Position numbers and translations under genes: made by a program
From: Ceratotherium simum simum
Taxonomy: Eukaryota; Chordata; Mammalia; Perissodactyla; Rhinocerotidae
Assembly (NCBI RefSeq): GCF_000283155.1
Contig: NW_004454163.1
Location: forward strand, 5,710,580 to 5,774,579
DNA: 64,000 bases
Reading direction: 5' to 3'
In this document: positions 11,547 to 23,245 of the stretch, one piece after another
Layout: each line of letters begins with the position of its first letter
Position numbering within the stretch: the stretch's first letter is position 1
Notes under the pieces: model-generated
Told to the model about the DNA's origin: nothing
Seen by the model: the letters and a program-made list of their open reading frames with translations, nothing else
Databases searched by the model: none

Positions 11547-11765
11547 GGGGCCGGCCCAGTGGCGTAGTGGTTAAGTTTGCGTGCTCCGCTTCGGTGGCCC
11601 GGGGTTCACAGGTTCAGCAAGCGTCCCACATATAAAGTAGAGGGAGATGGGCACAGATGATAGCCCAGGGCTAATCTCTCTCAGCAAAAAGAGGAGCATT
11701 GGCAACAGATGTTAGCTCAGGGCTAATCTTCCTCACACACACAAAAAATAAAATAAAATAAAATA
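11547..11765 (+). mobile_element. ERE1-type SINE, internally deleted
   Basis: Begins GGGGCCGGCCCAGTGGCGTA, retains box A and the CCCGGGGTTCACAGGTTCAG region, then jumps directly to GCGTCCCACATATAAAGTAG, missing about 45-50 bp found in sister copies (the GATCC...CATGCTGTGG part). Two GTTAGCTCAGGGCTAAT-type tail units and an (AAAAT)n tail follow. Confidence 0.9.
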
Positions 11766-12011
11766 ATAGAATTATTATGTCTAATAAATGAGAATGATAT
11801 GTTATATTTTGTTATATTTGCTTCTACATATTGTTTTCAAAAATATTTAAACATACATTAATATAATTATACGAACAATAATCTCTTGATATGTGTACTC
11901 CTCTGTCTCCAACCTCCCACGAGAAACCTAAAACAGTAAGGCATCTTGTATTCTATTGAGGAGATAGATGGATTATAATGATATAAAAATGTTTAAAAAT
12001 AAAAACATTAA

Positions 12012-12244
12012 GGGGCTAGCCCCGGGGTCTAGTGATTAGCGCACTCCACTTTGGCAGCCCGGGTTTGGATCCCAGACACAGACCTACACCACTCGTCAGT
12101 GGCCATGCTGTGGTGGTGACCCACACGCAAAATAGAGGAAGATTGGCTCAGATGTTAGCTCAGGGCGAATTCTCCTCAAGCATAAAGAGGAAGATTGGCA
12201 ACAGATGTTAGTTCAGGGTGACTCTTCCTCCGCCAAAAAAAAAA
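12012..12244 (+). mobile_element. ERE1-type SINE, diverged
   Basis: GGGGCTAGCCCCGGGGTCTA head, GTTTGGATCCCAGACACAGA box B region, CATGCTGTGGTGGTGACCCA, two GATGTTAG tail units and an A-tail. It has more mismatches to the other copies than most, suggesting an older insertion. Confidence 0.88.
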
Positions 12245-12534
12245 GTAATTAAGAAAAAAACAAAGTAATAGATATTCCTAATGCATATTCCTAATGCAAG
12301 CCATCATTAACTATTTCAAATGATCTGTTAGTAATTATATATTTTACTAAATTATGTACCATTTCATCAAAAACTATAAAAACGGCAACACATTAGGTAT
12401 TAGGTGGAAAGAATATTTAAATTATTCCCAGCTGTATCTTAAACCACAAATAATCTTAGCCAAATATGCTTTTTAAAAGTTGACTTGTTTTAACTGCACA
12501 AACTCTTTTGGGAAAATTTACACCAAAGAACTAT

Positions 12535-13155
12535 ATATTAGTTTTCTTTTGCTGTATAACTGCAATAGAGTGGCTTAAAACTTCACACTCTTATTATCTC
12601 ACAGTTTCTGCGGGTCAGAAGTCCAGCACATTTTAACTGAGTCCTTTGCTCAGGTTCTCATAAAGCTGAAATCAAGGTGTTGGCCAGCTGCATTCTCATT
12701 TGGAAATTCAACTAGGGAAAGATCCACTTCCAAGCTTCCTTTGGTTGAGGGTAGAATTCACTCCCTTGTGGTTGTAGGACTTAGGCCCCACTGTTTTGCT
12801 AGCTGTTGGCAAAGCATGCTCTCAGCTTCTAGAGGTTGCTGTCAGCTCTTTACCACATTACCCCCTCCATCTCAGCAATAGAGAACCTCCCTTGCACTGA
12901 ATCCATCCCAGGCTATGAAACTCTCTACTTCTTCCTCTAGAGCCAGGGGGAAAAATCTCTCTGCTTTCAAAAGGCTAACGTGATTAAGTCAGACCCATCT
13001 GAAAGAGCCACCTTTCTTAAAGTCAACTGTACCATATAACATAACTATGGGAGTGATAGCTCATCAGAGTCACAGGTTTACCCACATTCAAAGGGGAGGA
13101 GATTAAACAAGCGTGAGGGTCATTTGGGAGTCATCTTAGATTCCTGCCTACCACA
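12535..13155 (-). mobile_element. LTR-like / MaLR-related repeat, old
   Basis: Opens TATTAGTTTTCTTTTGCTGT...AGTGGCTTAAAACTTCACAC and TTATCTCACAGTTTCTG, the usual start of reverse-complemented MaLR-type LTRs, continuing with AGTCCAGCACA, ATCAAGGTGTTGGCCAGCTG and ending near CCTGCCTACCACA. I am sure it is an interspersed repeat but not of the subfamily. Confidence 0.6.
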
Positions 13156-13275
13156 GTGTACAAGAATTGAAGAATCATAGGGAAGACCCTTAGCGGCAGA
13201 GACAGGTATGTGGGTGTAAAATCAAAGAAGAATGAGCAAGAAACAACATGGACTAAGATTAAGAATATTGCCTTA

Positions 13276-13521
13276 GGGGGCCGGCCTGGTGGCACAAGCA
13301 GTTAAGTGTACGTGCTCCTCTGCAGTGGCCCGGGGTTCGCTGATTCGGATCCCAGGCACGCACCCACGCACTGCTTGTTAAGCCATGCTGTGGCAGCGTC
13401 CCATATTAAAGTGAGGGAAGATGGGCACGGATGTTAGCCCAGGGCCAGTCTTCCTCAGCAAAAAAGAGGAAGATTGGCACCGGATGTTAGCTCAGGGCTG
13501 GTCTTCCTCACAAAAAAAAAA
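13276..13521 (+). mobile_element. ERE1-type SINE with perfect TSD
   Basis: GGGGGCCGGCCTGGTGGCAC head, TTCGGATCCCAGGCACGCAC, CATGCTGTGGCAGCGTCCCA, two tail units and an A-tail. Perfect 15-bp target duplication AAGAATATTGCCTTA at 13261-13275 and about 13522-13536. Confidence 0.95.
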
Positions 13522-14049
13522 AAGAATATTGCCTTAAAGCATAAACTCCATGTTTTAAAAAATATTTAAAACATTAACTTTACTTTAAAAAGGTCTGTGC
13601 TTGAATAGTATTCCATATAGAAATCGCCACTTGAGTTTTTAGAAGGATTTCCTGGGAAGTCTTTGTAGTTGCGGATATAGTAACAACTAAGAGGTGAACA
13701 ATTATTTCCCCTCAATTGCAAAAACAAAAAAACCTGTTTATTATAAGACGACTTGATCCATATTCCTTTTAAGTACCTTTAAATCTATTCTTTCTTCTGT
13801 TTCAGAGAATCCTATTTTTAATATTTTATTGGAATTAATAAAGTCTGAGATTTGTACAGCATGATTCAATTACACAGCAACATCAAGCTATTGAATTATC
13901 TTGATTTACTGCTTAATAATTTGATTTTAATACCTGTATAATATTTATTTATAACTATCATATTTCAAATATGTTGAGTCAAAGAAACCATTTAACTTTT
14001 ATTATTTACTCATCTGATTTATATTCTGCAACATAAACCACTGTGAGAC

Positions 14050-14275
14050 ATCAAGCCCCTATCTACATGACCTAAATCATGACATCCCTGCTCAAACACT
14101 TTTGGTAGCTGCCGTTCCCTACAGAATGAAGTCCAGACTTTGTAACATTGCAGTAGAGGCTTCCCATAATTTGACCCCAGCCTACTTTTCCAACTTCATC
14201 TGCCACTGTACCCTGCACTTCAGCTGTCCTTGACTGTGCACCATCTCTTGAACATGACTTTGATGAAATAATCTC
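14050..14275 (+). mobile_element. L2 LINE fragment
   Basis: CCCTGCTCAAACACTTTTGG, CCCTACAGAATGAAGTCCAG, then CATAATTTGACCCCAGCCTA and TTTTCCAACTTCATCTGCCA follow the known L2 3' region order. Diverged and non-coding. Confidence 0.7.
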
Positions 14276-14277
14276 TT

Positions 14278-14470
14278 GGGGCCAGCCCAGTGGCGTAGTG
14301 GTTAAGTTTGCATGCTCTGCTTCGGCAGCCCAGTGTTCAGAGGTTCAGATCCCAGTGCGGACCTACACATTGCTCACCAAGTCATGCTGTGGCAGTGCCC
14401 CACATACAAAATAGAGGAAGATTGGCACAGATGTTAGCTCAGTGACAATCTTCCTCACCGAAGAAAAAAA
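14278..14470 (+). mobile_element. ERE1-type SINE, 3' shortened
   Basis: GGGGCCAGCCCAGTGGCGTA head, CAGATCCCAGTGCGGACCTA, CATGCTGTGGCAGTGCCCCA and one GTTAGCTCAGTGACAATC tail unit. The second tail unit is absent. An imperfect duplication AATCTCT flanks it. Confidence 0.9.
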
Positions 14471-14471
14471 G

Positions 14472-15214
14472 AATCTCTCCCCTCATACCAACACCAAACA
14501 TGGATAATTGTTTTATGAATGTTATGGATTTGTGTATGTCTAAGATATTATTTTAATGTCACGTTAGTCAAGTACAGAGGCAACCCCTGTAAAAGTGGAG
14601 GTGATATTTTAGCTGAAGTGTAAGGTCTTAACCACAACGTTCTACTGTGAGGCAATATTGTACTATGGATTAGAGTAACTGTCTCCAAATTGGTATATAC
14701 AGACCCCAGGGAATGCATGAGATGACCTATTGAGGTCAAGAAGAAAATATTAAAACTTATATGTATTTTAATCTCAGCCCTATATATTTATATTTTCGAA
14801 TATGTTTTATAATGTGCTAAGTGTTGATACAGTAGTATATCTATGTAATTTATAAAAAACACACATATTTGGAGAATTCTAAATTTTTTTAAACAATTGG
14901 AGTGCATTATTTAAAAAGTCTGGAGACCAAAGCAAGGACTTTGAAATCCAGCTGAAATGGTTTCTCATCCCAATTCTAAAACTTTGAAGCTGTGTGACTT
15001 TAGAAAGTCACCTTAACTTAAATCACAACTTTCTCAAGTGTGTAATGAAAAGCATGAACACCATAGGACTATTATGAACATTAAAGGGAGCATTTTTTTT
15101 TAAGTGATTAGCCTAATCCTTAACCTATAGTAAGAACTTGATAAATGTAAGGCATTAATATTATTGTGTTACATTCAATACTTGCAATTGCCTAAAGAAG
15201 AAGTACGCTCATTG
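14472..15214. other. Unassigned AT-rich intron sequence
   Basis: No gene or repeat recognised. Confidence 0.4.
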
Positions 15215-15870
15215 AAGAGCTCTAGATAACAGGCAAAGTCATGCTCACCCTTGTGCAGTGTTGGTGGGTCTATAAAATGTTGCAACTGCTATGGAAAACA
15301 GTATTGCAGGTCCTCAAAAAATTAAAAATAGAACTACCACATGATCCAGCAACCCCTCTTGTGGGTATATATCCAAAAGAATTAAAAACAGAGTCTTGAA
15401 GGGGTATCTGCACACCCATGTTCATAGCAGCACTATTCACAATAGCCAAGAGGTGGAAGCAACCCATATGTCCATCAACAGATGAATGGATAAACAAAAT
15501 GTGATATATACATACAATGACATATTATTCAGCCTTAAAAAGGAAGGAAATCCTGTCACACACTATAACATGGATGAATCTTGAGGACATTATGCTAAGC
15601 AAAATAAGACAGTCACAAAAAGACAAATACTGTATGATTCTACTTATATGAGGTATCTAAAGCAGTCATATTCATAGAAACAGAAAGTAGAGTGGTGGTT
15701 ACCAGGGGCTGGAGGGAGGGGGGTAGTTGTTGTCTAATGGGTACAGAGTTTCAGTTATACAATATGAAAAAGTTCTGAGATCTGTTGTACAACAATGTGT
15801 ATATACTTAATACTATTGAGCTGTACACTTAAAAATTGTTAAGATGGTAAATTTTGTTATTTTTTTAACT
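15215..15870 (+). mobile_element. L1M-type LINE 3' end
   Basis: Clear L1 ORF2 tail and 3' UTR: GTGGGTATATATCCAAAAGA, CCATGTTCATAGCAGCACTA, AGGTGGAAGCAACCCATATG, TCATAGAAACAGAAAGTAGA, GTTACCAGGGGCTGGAGGGA and GAGCTGTACACTTAAAAATT. Truncated at the 5' side. Confidence 0.9.
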
Positions 15871-15879
15871 TCAACTTAA

Positions 15880-17680
15880 ATAATTATATATATATACATG
15901 TGTGTGTATGTGTATTTAATGCCCAATATGGTTATGAAACTAGCTGTTGCGTGGTTGTGAATAAGAAGGTCTCATCATGTGGCGTCAGCCTGGGAAGAAA
16001 TTTTCATTTATTCCATTAATACTGAGCACCAAAGATGCATCACACATTATGCCAGTCATTGGAGAACAAATCCCTTTTTTCAAAACAGGTTTTGGGAAAA
16101 TTACCAAATTATCAAGCAATGGGCATATTGTATGGTATGATATGGTAAGAATATGATGAATTTAAGATACTAAGTTGGTAGAATCAATAGTATTCTGTTG
16201 AGTATTGACTATAAGGAGGGAGAAAAAGGGAGAAATCAAGCATGTCACACAGATTTTTGGCTTGGATAGGTGAGCAAATTGTATTACCATCCATGGAGAA
16301 AGGAAATTTAAAAAAAAAAGGGTTGTCAGCTTGGAGGACCTAGGGTGGGGGAATGAGAGAAGAAAAATTCATTTTGGGATATGTTCAGTTTGAAGTACTT
16401 TGAGATATCTTGGTGGAAATGTCTGGTAGAAACCCCAAAGTATAGATCTGAACCTCAGAAGATATGCATTAAGTCACAAGAACATAGACACACCTGAAGC
16501 CATGGACATGAGTGCAATTACTCGATGAGAAAAGGAATTTGAAACATATCTTAGTGAAATTATTTAATTTCAAGGATAAAAAAGTAAGCAATTCATGAAA
16601 TTTGGAAAAACAGTTGTACCTTAGAATTTCACAGAGGAAACACAACATTTACAATGTTCTGGTGGAAAGACTAAATTAAAGGCAAACAAAGGAAAAGGAT
16701 AAATATTTTCAATTGCATACAAACTTCAAAGAATAGAACACATGAACCCTTCTTCAGGAAGAAAAAAAAGGATGATCAGGAATTATAGCTCACTAAGTGA
16801 TGAATCAAATAAAAAAATTCAAAAGTAAATAAAACCAGGTAAAAGAATAGATAAGCATTTAAATATGACAAAGGAAAAACAATTGTGACAACCAAATTAT
16901 ATACTATAAATATGAAAAACCTTGATAATAAAAACAATTATAATATGTAATATGATATAATATTAAATACAATAAAATATATAATTATAATAAATGTAAT
17001 ATAATATAAACAGAAAATAACAAGGAGGTGAGAAGTGAAATAGGCTTCTCCTCATCTACCGCTGGAGAAAGTAAATGATTGTATAAAATTGAAACCTGTA
17101 CTTGAAAAAATAAATGTAATTCTGTCTCCTAATGTTTTTCTTAATCTTTTTATTAACTTCAAGAATAAATACCTCTGAGCAGAAGTATTCATCTATTAGC
17201 AATTTTTTGAATTTCACACATTTCTTTTTCTTTTGTTACATTTTGGTAATATTATATTTTATTCTTCCTACTTAAATTAGCATATAATTATCGTTTCAGT
17301 TTTAGAAAATTATTTCTACCTGTCCATATCAATCATTATATCAATCATTATATCTAATCTTCTTTTGATATATATGCGTAAAGAGACTCTATAACGATGC
17401 TTGTAATTAGCTAGTGGTGGTTATATCCAGATGGGGATTTAGTGTGAATTTTTAACTTTGTTCTTTCCTTTACACTTAGATTTTTTAAATAATGAGAATA
17501 TATCACTTTTACAAAAATAAAGTCATTTTTATTTTCTAAAAATAGAATAAGCAGAATAAATATCTGAATAATACAAACATGTATATGTATCTTGTATTTT
17601 AACTCATTGTTGCAGTGTGATTGTGAGTTCATAACATATACCTAATTATAATTACATCATGGTGTTCTTCCTATTTTTCT
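15880..17680. other. AT-rich unique intron sequence
   Basis: No gene or repeat recognised. An extreme AT stretch (ATATAATA-like) runs at about 16900-17010, and a short tandem of ATCAATCATTAT occurs near 17330-17352. Confidence 0.5.
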
Positions 17681-17681
17681 A

Positions 17682-17917
17682 GCATTTACTATGTGCCAGG
17701 CATATGCTACATATGCTATATGCTTATGAACTATGAATTTATGATTATTATTATTAATTCTTATCCAAAACTAGTTAGGCAAGTATTATTACTGATATTT
17801 ACAAAGAGGTAACTGAATCTTTAGTCAAGAAACTTTCTCTAACTTCCAATTCCAGTAAGTGTCAAATCTAAGATTTATATCTTGCTCTAAAATCTATACC
17901 CTGCCCACTATGCCATG
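17682..17917 (-). repeat. MIR SINE, diverged
   Basis: GCATTTACTATGTGCCAGGC start, AGGTAACTGAATC, and CCTGCCCACTATGCCATG end match the reverse-complement MIR layout. The central part is expanded or scrambled. Confidence 0.7.
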
Positions 17918-17919
17918 TC

Positions 17920-20139
17920 TCCTGCCATCTATGCTGTCCATGAAGTTTATTTTATCTTGTTATCCCAGAATTGTGAAAATGGATATAACCTAAAACAGAT
18001 CCTTTTCAATCTTTCCCAGTCAGATACAAAAAGTCTTAGCAAATACAACAGCTATTAGGGAAAGGTCTTTATGGTCTTGACATGGGATTGCAACTCTCAG
18101 AAGTTCTGCTGCGAAATCTGTTTTTTTCCTTCATCTTTCCCTCTCCTATGCAGAAAGTCTAGAGCATAAAATCTTGAGAAGTAGCGTCTCAGCTGGCTCA
18201 GGTTTACAGAGGGAGTATATGTGAGTGGTGTATCTTGCCCCTCGCCCCGAATGTGGTTACTAATAAGACAAGGAAGAACCTGTGGAAAAGTTGAGTTGGT
18301 ATGTTAGGACATACGTGTGGGATAGTCTTCACATTTCCTCCTAAATTCAGGGGAGTTATCTCCACAAGCCCCTTACCCTTTAATACCCATGCCCGACTGA
18401 CCTCTAGTAAAGGTACCCACGCTTCCCTGAGAGCCTTACATGGGTATTGTGCTAGGGACTTGCCACAGATATTATTCCTGACAACAACTCACGAGGAACC
18501 ACTAAAGTCAACTAATAAGCCACATTGCTGAGATCCATACTTGGGATCTATTTGACCCCAAAAACCTATGCCATAGAGTCTCCCAAAATACTTGAATGAA
18601 GAGAAAAACAAATGCCCACTGCAGAAGTATAGGAGATAAAGCAAAAATTTGCTTATACCTCAGTGACTACTATTATAATTTGTCTCTGTGTCAGAGATAC
18701 AAAGTATCATAACATATAGCTGGCATGTTGCTCAGCTTTGTTTTCTGGAATTTCTGTAGCAAATTCCAGATCAAGGCCTAATATATGTGATGTGTGCCTC
18801 AGGCATGAAGTTAAGACCAAGTGGAAATGTATACACGCTCCTTATGAGGCATTATTTCCTTCACTCTGATGTGGCATAAAGAATTTATAACTAAAACCAT
18901 AGTCAGAGAAGCAAAAAAAAAAACAGTAACTATTTGTGAACCAGCCTATGAATATTCATTCTAATCACTGTGCAGTAATCAATTAGTAGTATACACAGCA
19001 AGAACAATATGAAATCTGAGGCTACAGATTGCAGAAATGAATAAATCATCATTTTTAAATGACATAACTATAGATAATACATTTTCCTTTCTTGATGAAA
19101 ATCTATTTTATGCTCCCTAGTGGAATAAATATAAGGAAAAAAAATACACCAAAGGCAAAAATTAGACCTCAATGTCTGTTTCTACAGATACAAGGCAAGA
19201 AAAGCATAACTCATACTATTTGATTATACAGTTGAGATAGTCATTACCTTATTTTCTTAAGACTGAAAGACAAATAAAAATGTTACTTTACCAAATTTCC
19301 TGATATTTTATGTGATGTAGTGGGCTGTTTAAAAATACACAATAATACACTAATCATATTACTGATGGAAAGGTTTAATGAATTTTCTGGTTATTTTCTA
19401 AGTTTACCTCTCATAATATCAAATGAAATCATGTGTTTGGGTATTTTAAATTGTACGTGTGATGTTTCAACTAATTGTTGCCAGAAAACAAAATGTCAGT
19501 CAGGATCAAAAGCTTCTGAAAACAAACTAAACAAGAACTCTCAAAGATGTAAAATAGAGTAACCATAATCACACTAAATTCAAATGATCACTGCTGAAAC
19601 ATTTATGGTTAGTGTCAGACATTTGCTGTATCTTTTTCAGAACTGCTTTAAATTATTCATCATTTCATTCTTCTAAATTCCTGACACCTTTAATGAAAGA
19701 ACAGAGAAAAATAATCGTGGTAGTGGGAAAAAAACTTAGAAAAACTTAGATGTTTGACAAACTGCATATGTGTGGGCACATACACGTGTGTGCATGTGAG
19801 CTCAGGCACACACGCACAGGTCCCACTCTAGACCTAAAATGGCTGAGTTGCAGGATGAAGTTGCTTGGTGAGCAAACAGTATCTCCTCAGCCACAGAGTA
19901 ATCTAAATAGTGACAGATATGTCCCCTCTGCTTTAGGCATCGCCAGGACAAATATTAGAAGGCGTGTGTATCTTTTCCAGTATTTTACATTTTTATTTTA
20001 AGTCACTTGTCACTTGCTTGATATCATCATCAGTTAACTTTAGGTTTTAGGGAAAGAATATTTGCAAAGCTACATCTATTCTTTTAGGAAAATAAGAGGT
20101 AGAACCAAGCTTCTTCAGACTAAAAGTCCTGTTTCAATT
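17920..20139. other. Unique intron sequence, transposon-poor
   Basis: No interspersed repeat or gene identified. Open frames at 18301-18531, 19320-19562 and 19750-20001 are short and carry no domain I recognise. Confidence 0.5.
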
Positions 20140-20370
20140 AAGTCTACATGGTGTGTCTACCCTGTTGTAGTATGACCTCCCAGTTGCTATCAGTCTCCCT
20201 TTCTTTCATTAAGCACAAGTAGTTAATTAGCCCCAGCCTGTCCTCTCCCCTTCTCTCCTTCCCTTTTTGCAGTGTAATGATGTCTAATTATCAGCAGCAG
20301 TGGGTTAATGCAGCATCGGGAGCAAATCTCTCTCACTGACAGCACAGCCAGCTGCAAACCTTCCAACCTC
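20140..20370. promoter_or_regulatory. Candidate intronic enhancer (homeodomain-rich unique segment)
   Basis: Non-repetitive sequence of balanced composition in otherwise AT-rich intron, with TTAATTAG (20223-20230), CTAATTA (20284-20290), GGTTAATG and CAGCTG motifs close together, about 2.8-3 kb downstream of NOL4 exon 1. This resembles conserved non-coding elements near neural genes. Function is inferred. Confidence 0.35.
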
Positions 20371-21479
20371 AAATAGCTAGAATGATTCTTAGTCTACTTG
20401 AAAATACCATTAAAATACAGTACCTTATTGCAACCAATATATGCCTTTGAAGTAAAAGAAAATATATTTTTTGTCTTTCTGGTGATCGTACTCCTGCTAC
20501 GATAAAGAAAAATCCACATATTTTTAAGGAAGAAATCATTTGAGATGTGGGGAAACGCATGATAAAAGGAGATCTTTTATTTATTTTTCAAGTCGTTGAA
20601 ACGATGATTGGCTGTCTCTCAGAGAAGGAGGAGCCTACAATTCTAAGAGAGGAGCAGCATAAAAATTTCATAAAGAGCAACAGAAGAGTTCATGAATTAA
20701 AAATCTCTTCAACATTTCAAAACAGGCTTGAATGAAAAGCAGAGCTCTTAAATACTACATGGAAACCGTTATCTAAGAATATCACCTGATGAATTACATT
20801 TTCTCCCATAAATATACAGAATCTTTACTGAAAAGAGAAACATGTTACTTTATTGTTAACCCTGGAGTTGTTATTCTAGATTAGATGTTCTAGCAGTGAT
20901 TCTTTAACAACTCTGCATTAATTTTTGAATGAACATATGGGTATCTGAACATGTGAATGCTGGTTTGAATTACTGGCATCCATGTTTATCTTAGTGCCTT
21001 TCTAACCACTTCAGAATTTATGTTATTTAGAATTTTTAATTGTTTTAAAAGGGCACATCTGTTTATACAAATAGCGGATGTAACCAAATCCATGGAATTA
21101 TAAACTCATTGGACCAATACACATGTGAAGCTATCCTATTAGACAGATAACAGAGGGACTTAAGTCTAACATAAACGGAAAGAAAAACAAACTTCCCAGG
21201 TAGCAATTTTTTTAACATATACAATATTATTAAATATTTAGGTAAATATATCTTAAATGAGTATTCTATTCATTCAATTAGCCCAGTATTGCCCAAAGGA
21301 AAATACATTCTAATGTTTTGAATTCTAATTTACTTTGTCTAAGAATACGAATGAATCAAAGCCCTTCATTCTCTACAACAGATTTCTGGCTCATCCAGGT
21401 GTAAATATACCTCAGTTCTAATCCATGCCCACCTAGTCTTCATTATTTAGTTAAACAAGACAGTAATCTCACCATTGTC

Positions 21480-22030
21480 TTTATTTCATAAAGAGCAACA
21501 GCAACAGCGTTTCATAGCAACGCCACATGTTAAAGGAGAAGCCTGCATTTATAGATCTACCTCTTAGAAACCTTTCAAGGGCACATTTTTTTTAAAACAA
21601 CTTTTATGTGTTTCCATTTTACATTTATTTCCATTTCCCATTTTCCATATAAATTCCAAAAGAAATATACTTCCTGCAAACAACAAATCTCGGGAAACCA
21701 CAAACTGTTTTCCAAACCTAAGAGTCCTCCAAGTAATCCTTTGAAAATACCTTTCGTGCACATATTTCCAATTTAATATACCTCCGTTTGAGATAGAAGA
21801 ATAGCTTTCAAGACATCTCCTTTCTAGCATCCTCCAGAAATTCTGCACGGGAAACAGTTGCCAGTAAGGGAGGGTGGAAAAGGAGCAAATGCTCAAGAAA
21901 CCCCAAATCGAGGCAAAAATGCAAAGGATGCCAGATACCCTCCCCTGCCCCTACTCCAGGCAAGTACCCACCGTAGCGTGATGAAGAATGAGGTCTTATG
22001 GATCTGATCTGCAATCCTACTTGTAGCCCA
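21480..22030. other. Unique promoter-proximal intron sequence with RFX-like site
   Basis: No repeat is recognised here. GTTTCATAGCAAC at 21509-21521 resembles an imperfect RFX X-box with one intact AGCAAC half-site. Open frames on the minus strand (for example 21564-21896) lack recognisable similarity and overlap in two frames, so I do not call them genes. Confidence 0.3.
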
Positions 22031-22249
22031 CAGTTCCCATCTTCTTAAAAAGGAAATTGACACCGCTGCCTCTCCCCAGCCTCACAGGCTTCTGCCGTTG
22101 AGGCTGAGATATACTGGGCTCTCAATGCGATACCTTGCAGCGCCTGGGCTTAGAGCTCTGTGGCCATGGGACTAGAGCCATCCCAGAACGAGGAGCAAAT
22201 ACATACACCCTTTGATTGCGCCCAAATCCATCTCTCTTTGTTGTTCATC

Positions 22250-22929
22250 ATGTAGCTGTGGCTTTATTTGTGAAAGGGGGAAGCGAAGGAGGGAATGGGG
22301 GGCGGGGAGGAGGAATCTCCAGGACCTTATCTACAATCTAAATAGTCGTGGCAAGATCTCTGGGAATGACCGAGGCGATCGGACAGCCCCGGGTCTCCCA
22401 GGCGGCGGTCTAACAATAAACCTGATAGCGTCCGGGGAAAAACCCCACATCCCCGTGGCTAGCGCCACATTCGGGCTTTGTGCCAATAGGGAGACACTGT
22501 AGACTATTGATCAGAATCGTCTATTATCAGAGCGTGCGGCTGGGGTTCCAGCGTGGCCTTTATGCGCGGCGGCGGCGGCGGGACACGCGCCAGGCGCTCA
22601 ACGAAGGACATGGGACAATGGCCCAGCCCGAGGACGCGGGACGCCGCCCGGCCCGGGGAGGGAAGCTCCAGCAGCGGGTCCGGGAGCCAGGAGGCGAGAA
22701 GGGCAGCAGGCTCCGGAGATGCGCTTTAAAATAAAGGACCACAAAGATTCCACGGTGGGGGAAACGCGCCTGGCTAATGCGAGTGGGGACGACTTGGGGA
22801 GGGGGTTGAGAAGGGTGGGGGGCACACGAGCCAACAGTGGCTCACGGCTCCCCCTTTCTCCCCCCTCGCTCTCCCCTCCCCGCCGGGCTGCAACGGCAGA
22901 CAAATAACAGAAGAAGGCGAGTCACTCAC
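22250..22929. other. GC-rich start of NOL4 intron 1
   Basis: CpG-rich unique sequence continuing downstream of the donor. It holds a CGG-type run at 22565-22581 and a G-tract cluster at 22796-22822 (four runs of three or more G on the plus strand). Several overlapping open frames occur on both strands but they are GC-driven and have no recognisable homology. Confidence 0.6.
22928..22929 (-). other. NOL4: 5' splice donor of NOL4 exon 1
   Basis: On the minus strand the exon ends ACTACG and the intron begins GTGAGTGAC, a near-consensus U1 donor (GTGAGT). The break falls exactly after codon 88, giving a phase-0 intron. Continued translation past this point gives SDSPSSVICL and later low-complexity proline/serine sequence, as expected of intron read-through. 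Confidence 0.92.
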
Positions 22930-23193
22930 CGTAGTCTTGACCGGCACATAGAGCACTTGCTTGGCGCCGCCGCCGCCCCCGCGGACCTCGTCCGGCTGGC
23001 CCAGCTGGAAGCCCTTCGATTTGACCCAGAATTTAAATTTGGCGTTGTCCGTGGAGCTCGACTCGGAGCCGTTGAGGAGCTGGACGATCCGCTCGTATTT
23101 TTTACGGGTCACCGTCTTGGTCTTGCCTGAGTCCCCGTAAGTCCTGAGGCACCAGTCCTGGAACTGGCGGTACATGTCGCGCTCGCTCTCCAT
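22930..23193 (-). CDS. NOL4: NOL4 first coding exon (residues 1-88, partial gene)
   Basis: The minus strand reads an 88-codon open exon starting MESERDMYRQFQDWCLRTYG, which I recognise as the N-terminus of nucleolar protein 4, a nuclear/nucleolar protein of poorly defined biochemical role expressed mainly in brain and testis. The start ATG (23193-23191) has A at -3 and G at +4, and an in-frame TGA lies at 23259-23257 with no ATG between, which fixes the start. Visible features are a basic stretch (KTKTVTRKKYER, about residues 24-35), an acidic/serine patch NGSESSSTDN (41-50), a conserved-looking KFKFWVKSKGFQLGQPDEV segment (52-70) and a five-glycine run (72-76). The exon ends ...VPVKTT in phase 0 at ACG|GTGAGT (donor 22929-22928). 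Remaining exons lie beyond the left edge of the window; the family protein is several hundred residues long. Recognition is from memory of the family, not a search. Confidence 0.95.
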
Positions 23194-23245
23194 GTTCCCC
23201 GCGCCCGGCCGTCGGCCGGATGCTCCCAGCGCACTTCGCACCTGT

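Larger units (their letters stand above)
1..22929 (-). other. NOL4: NOL4 intron 1 (5' portion)
   Basis: Everything left of the exon-1 donor is inferred to be the 5' part of NOL4 intron 1, transcribed right to left. No further NOL4 coding exon is recognisable: the open frames here are short, AT-rich or inside repeats. The intron continues beyond the window; a large first intron is expected for this gene. Confidence 0.8.

Noticed and set aside
18301..18531. Possible retroviral or host gene fragment
   Set aside because: A 76-codon frame without recognisable motif, splice sites or neighbouring retroviral sequence.
22774..23241. 155-codon minus-strand open frame as the NOL4 protein start
   Set aside because: It begins at a GTG, not ATG, and runs past the splice donor into the intron. 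The real coding part is 23193 to 22930, with an in-frame TGA upstream at 23259-23257.
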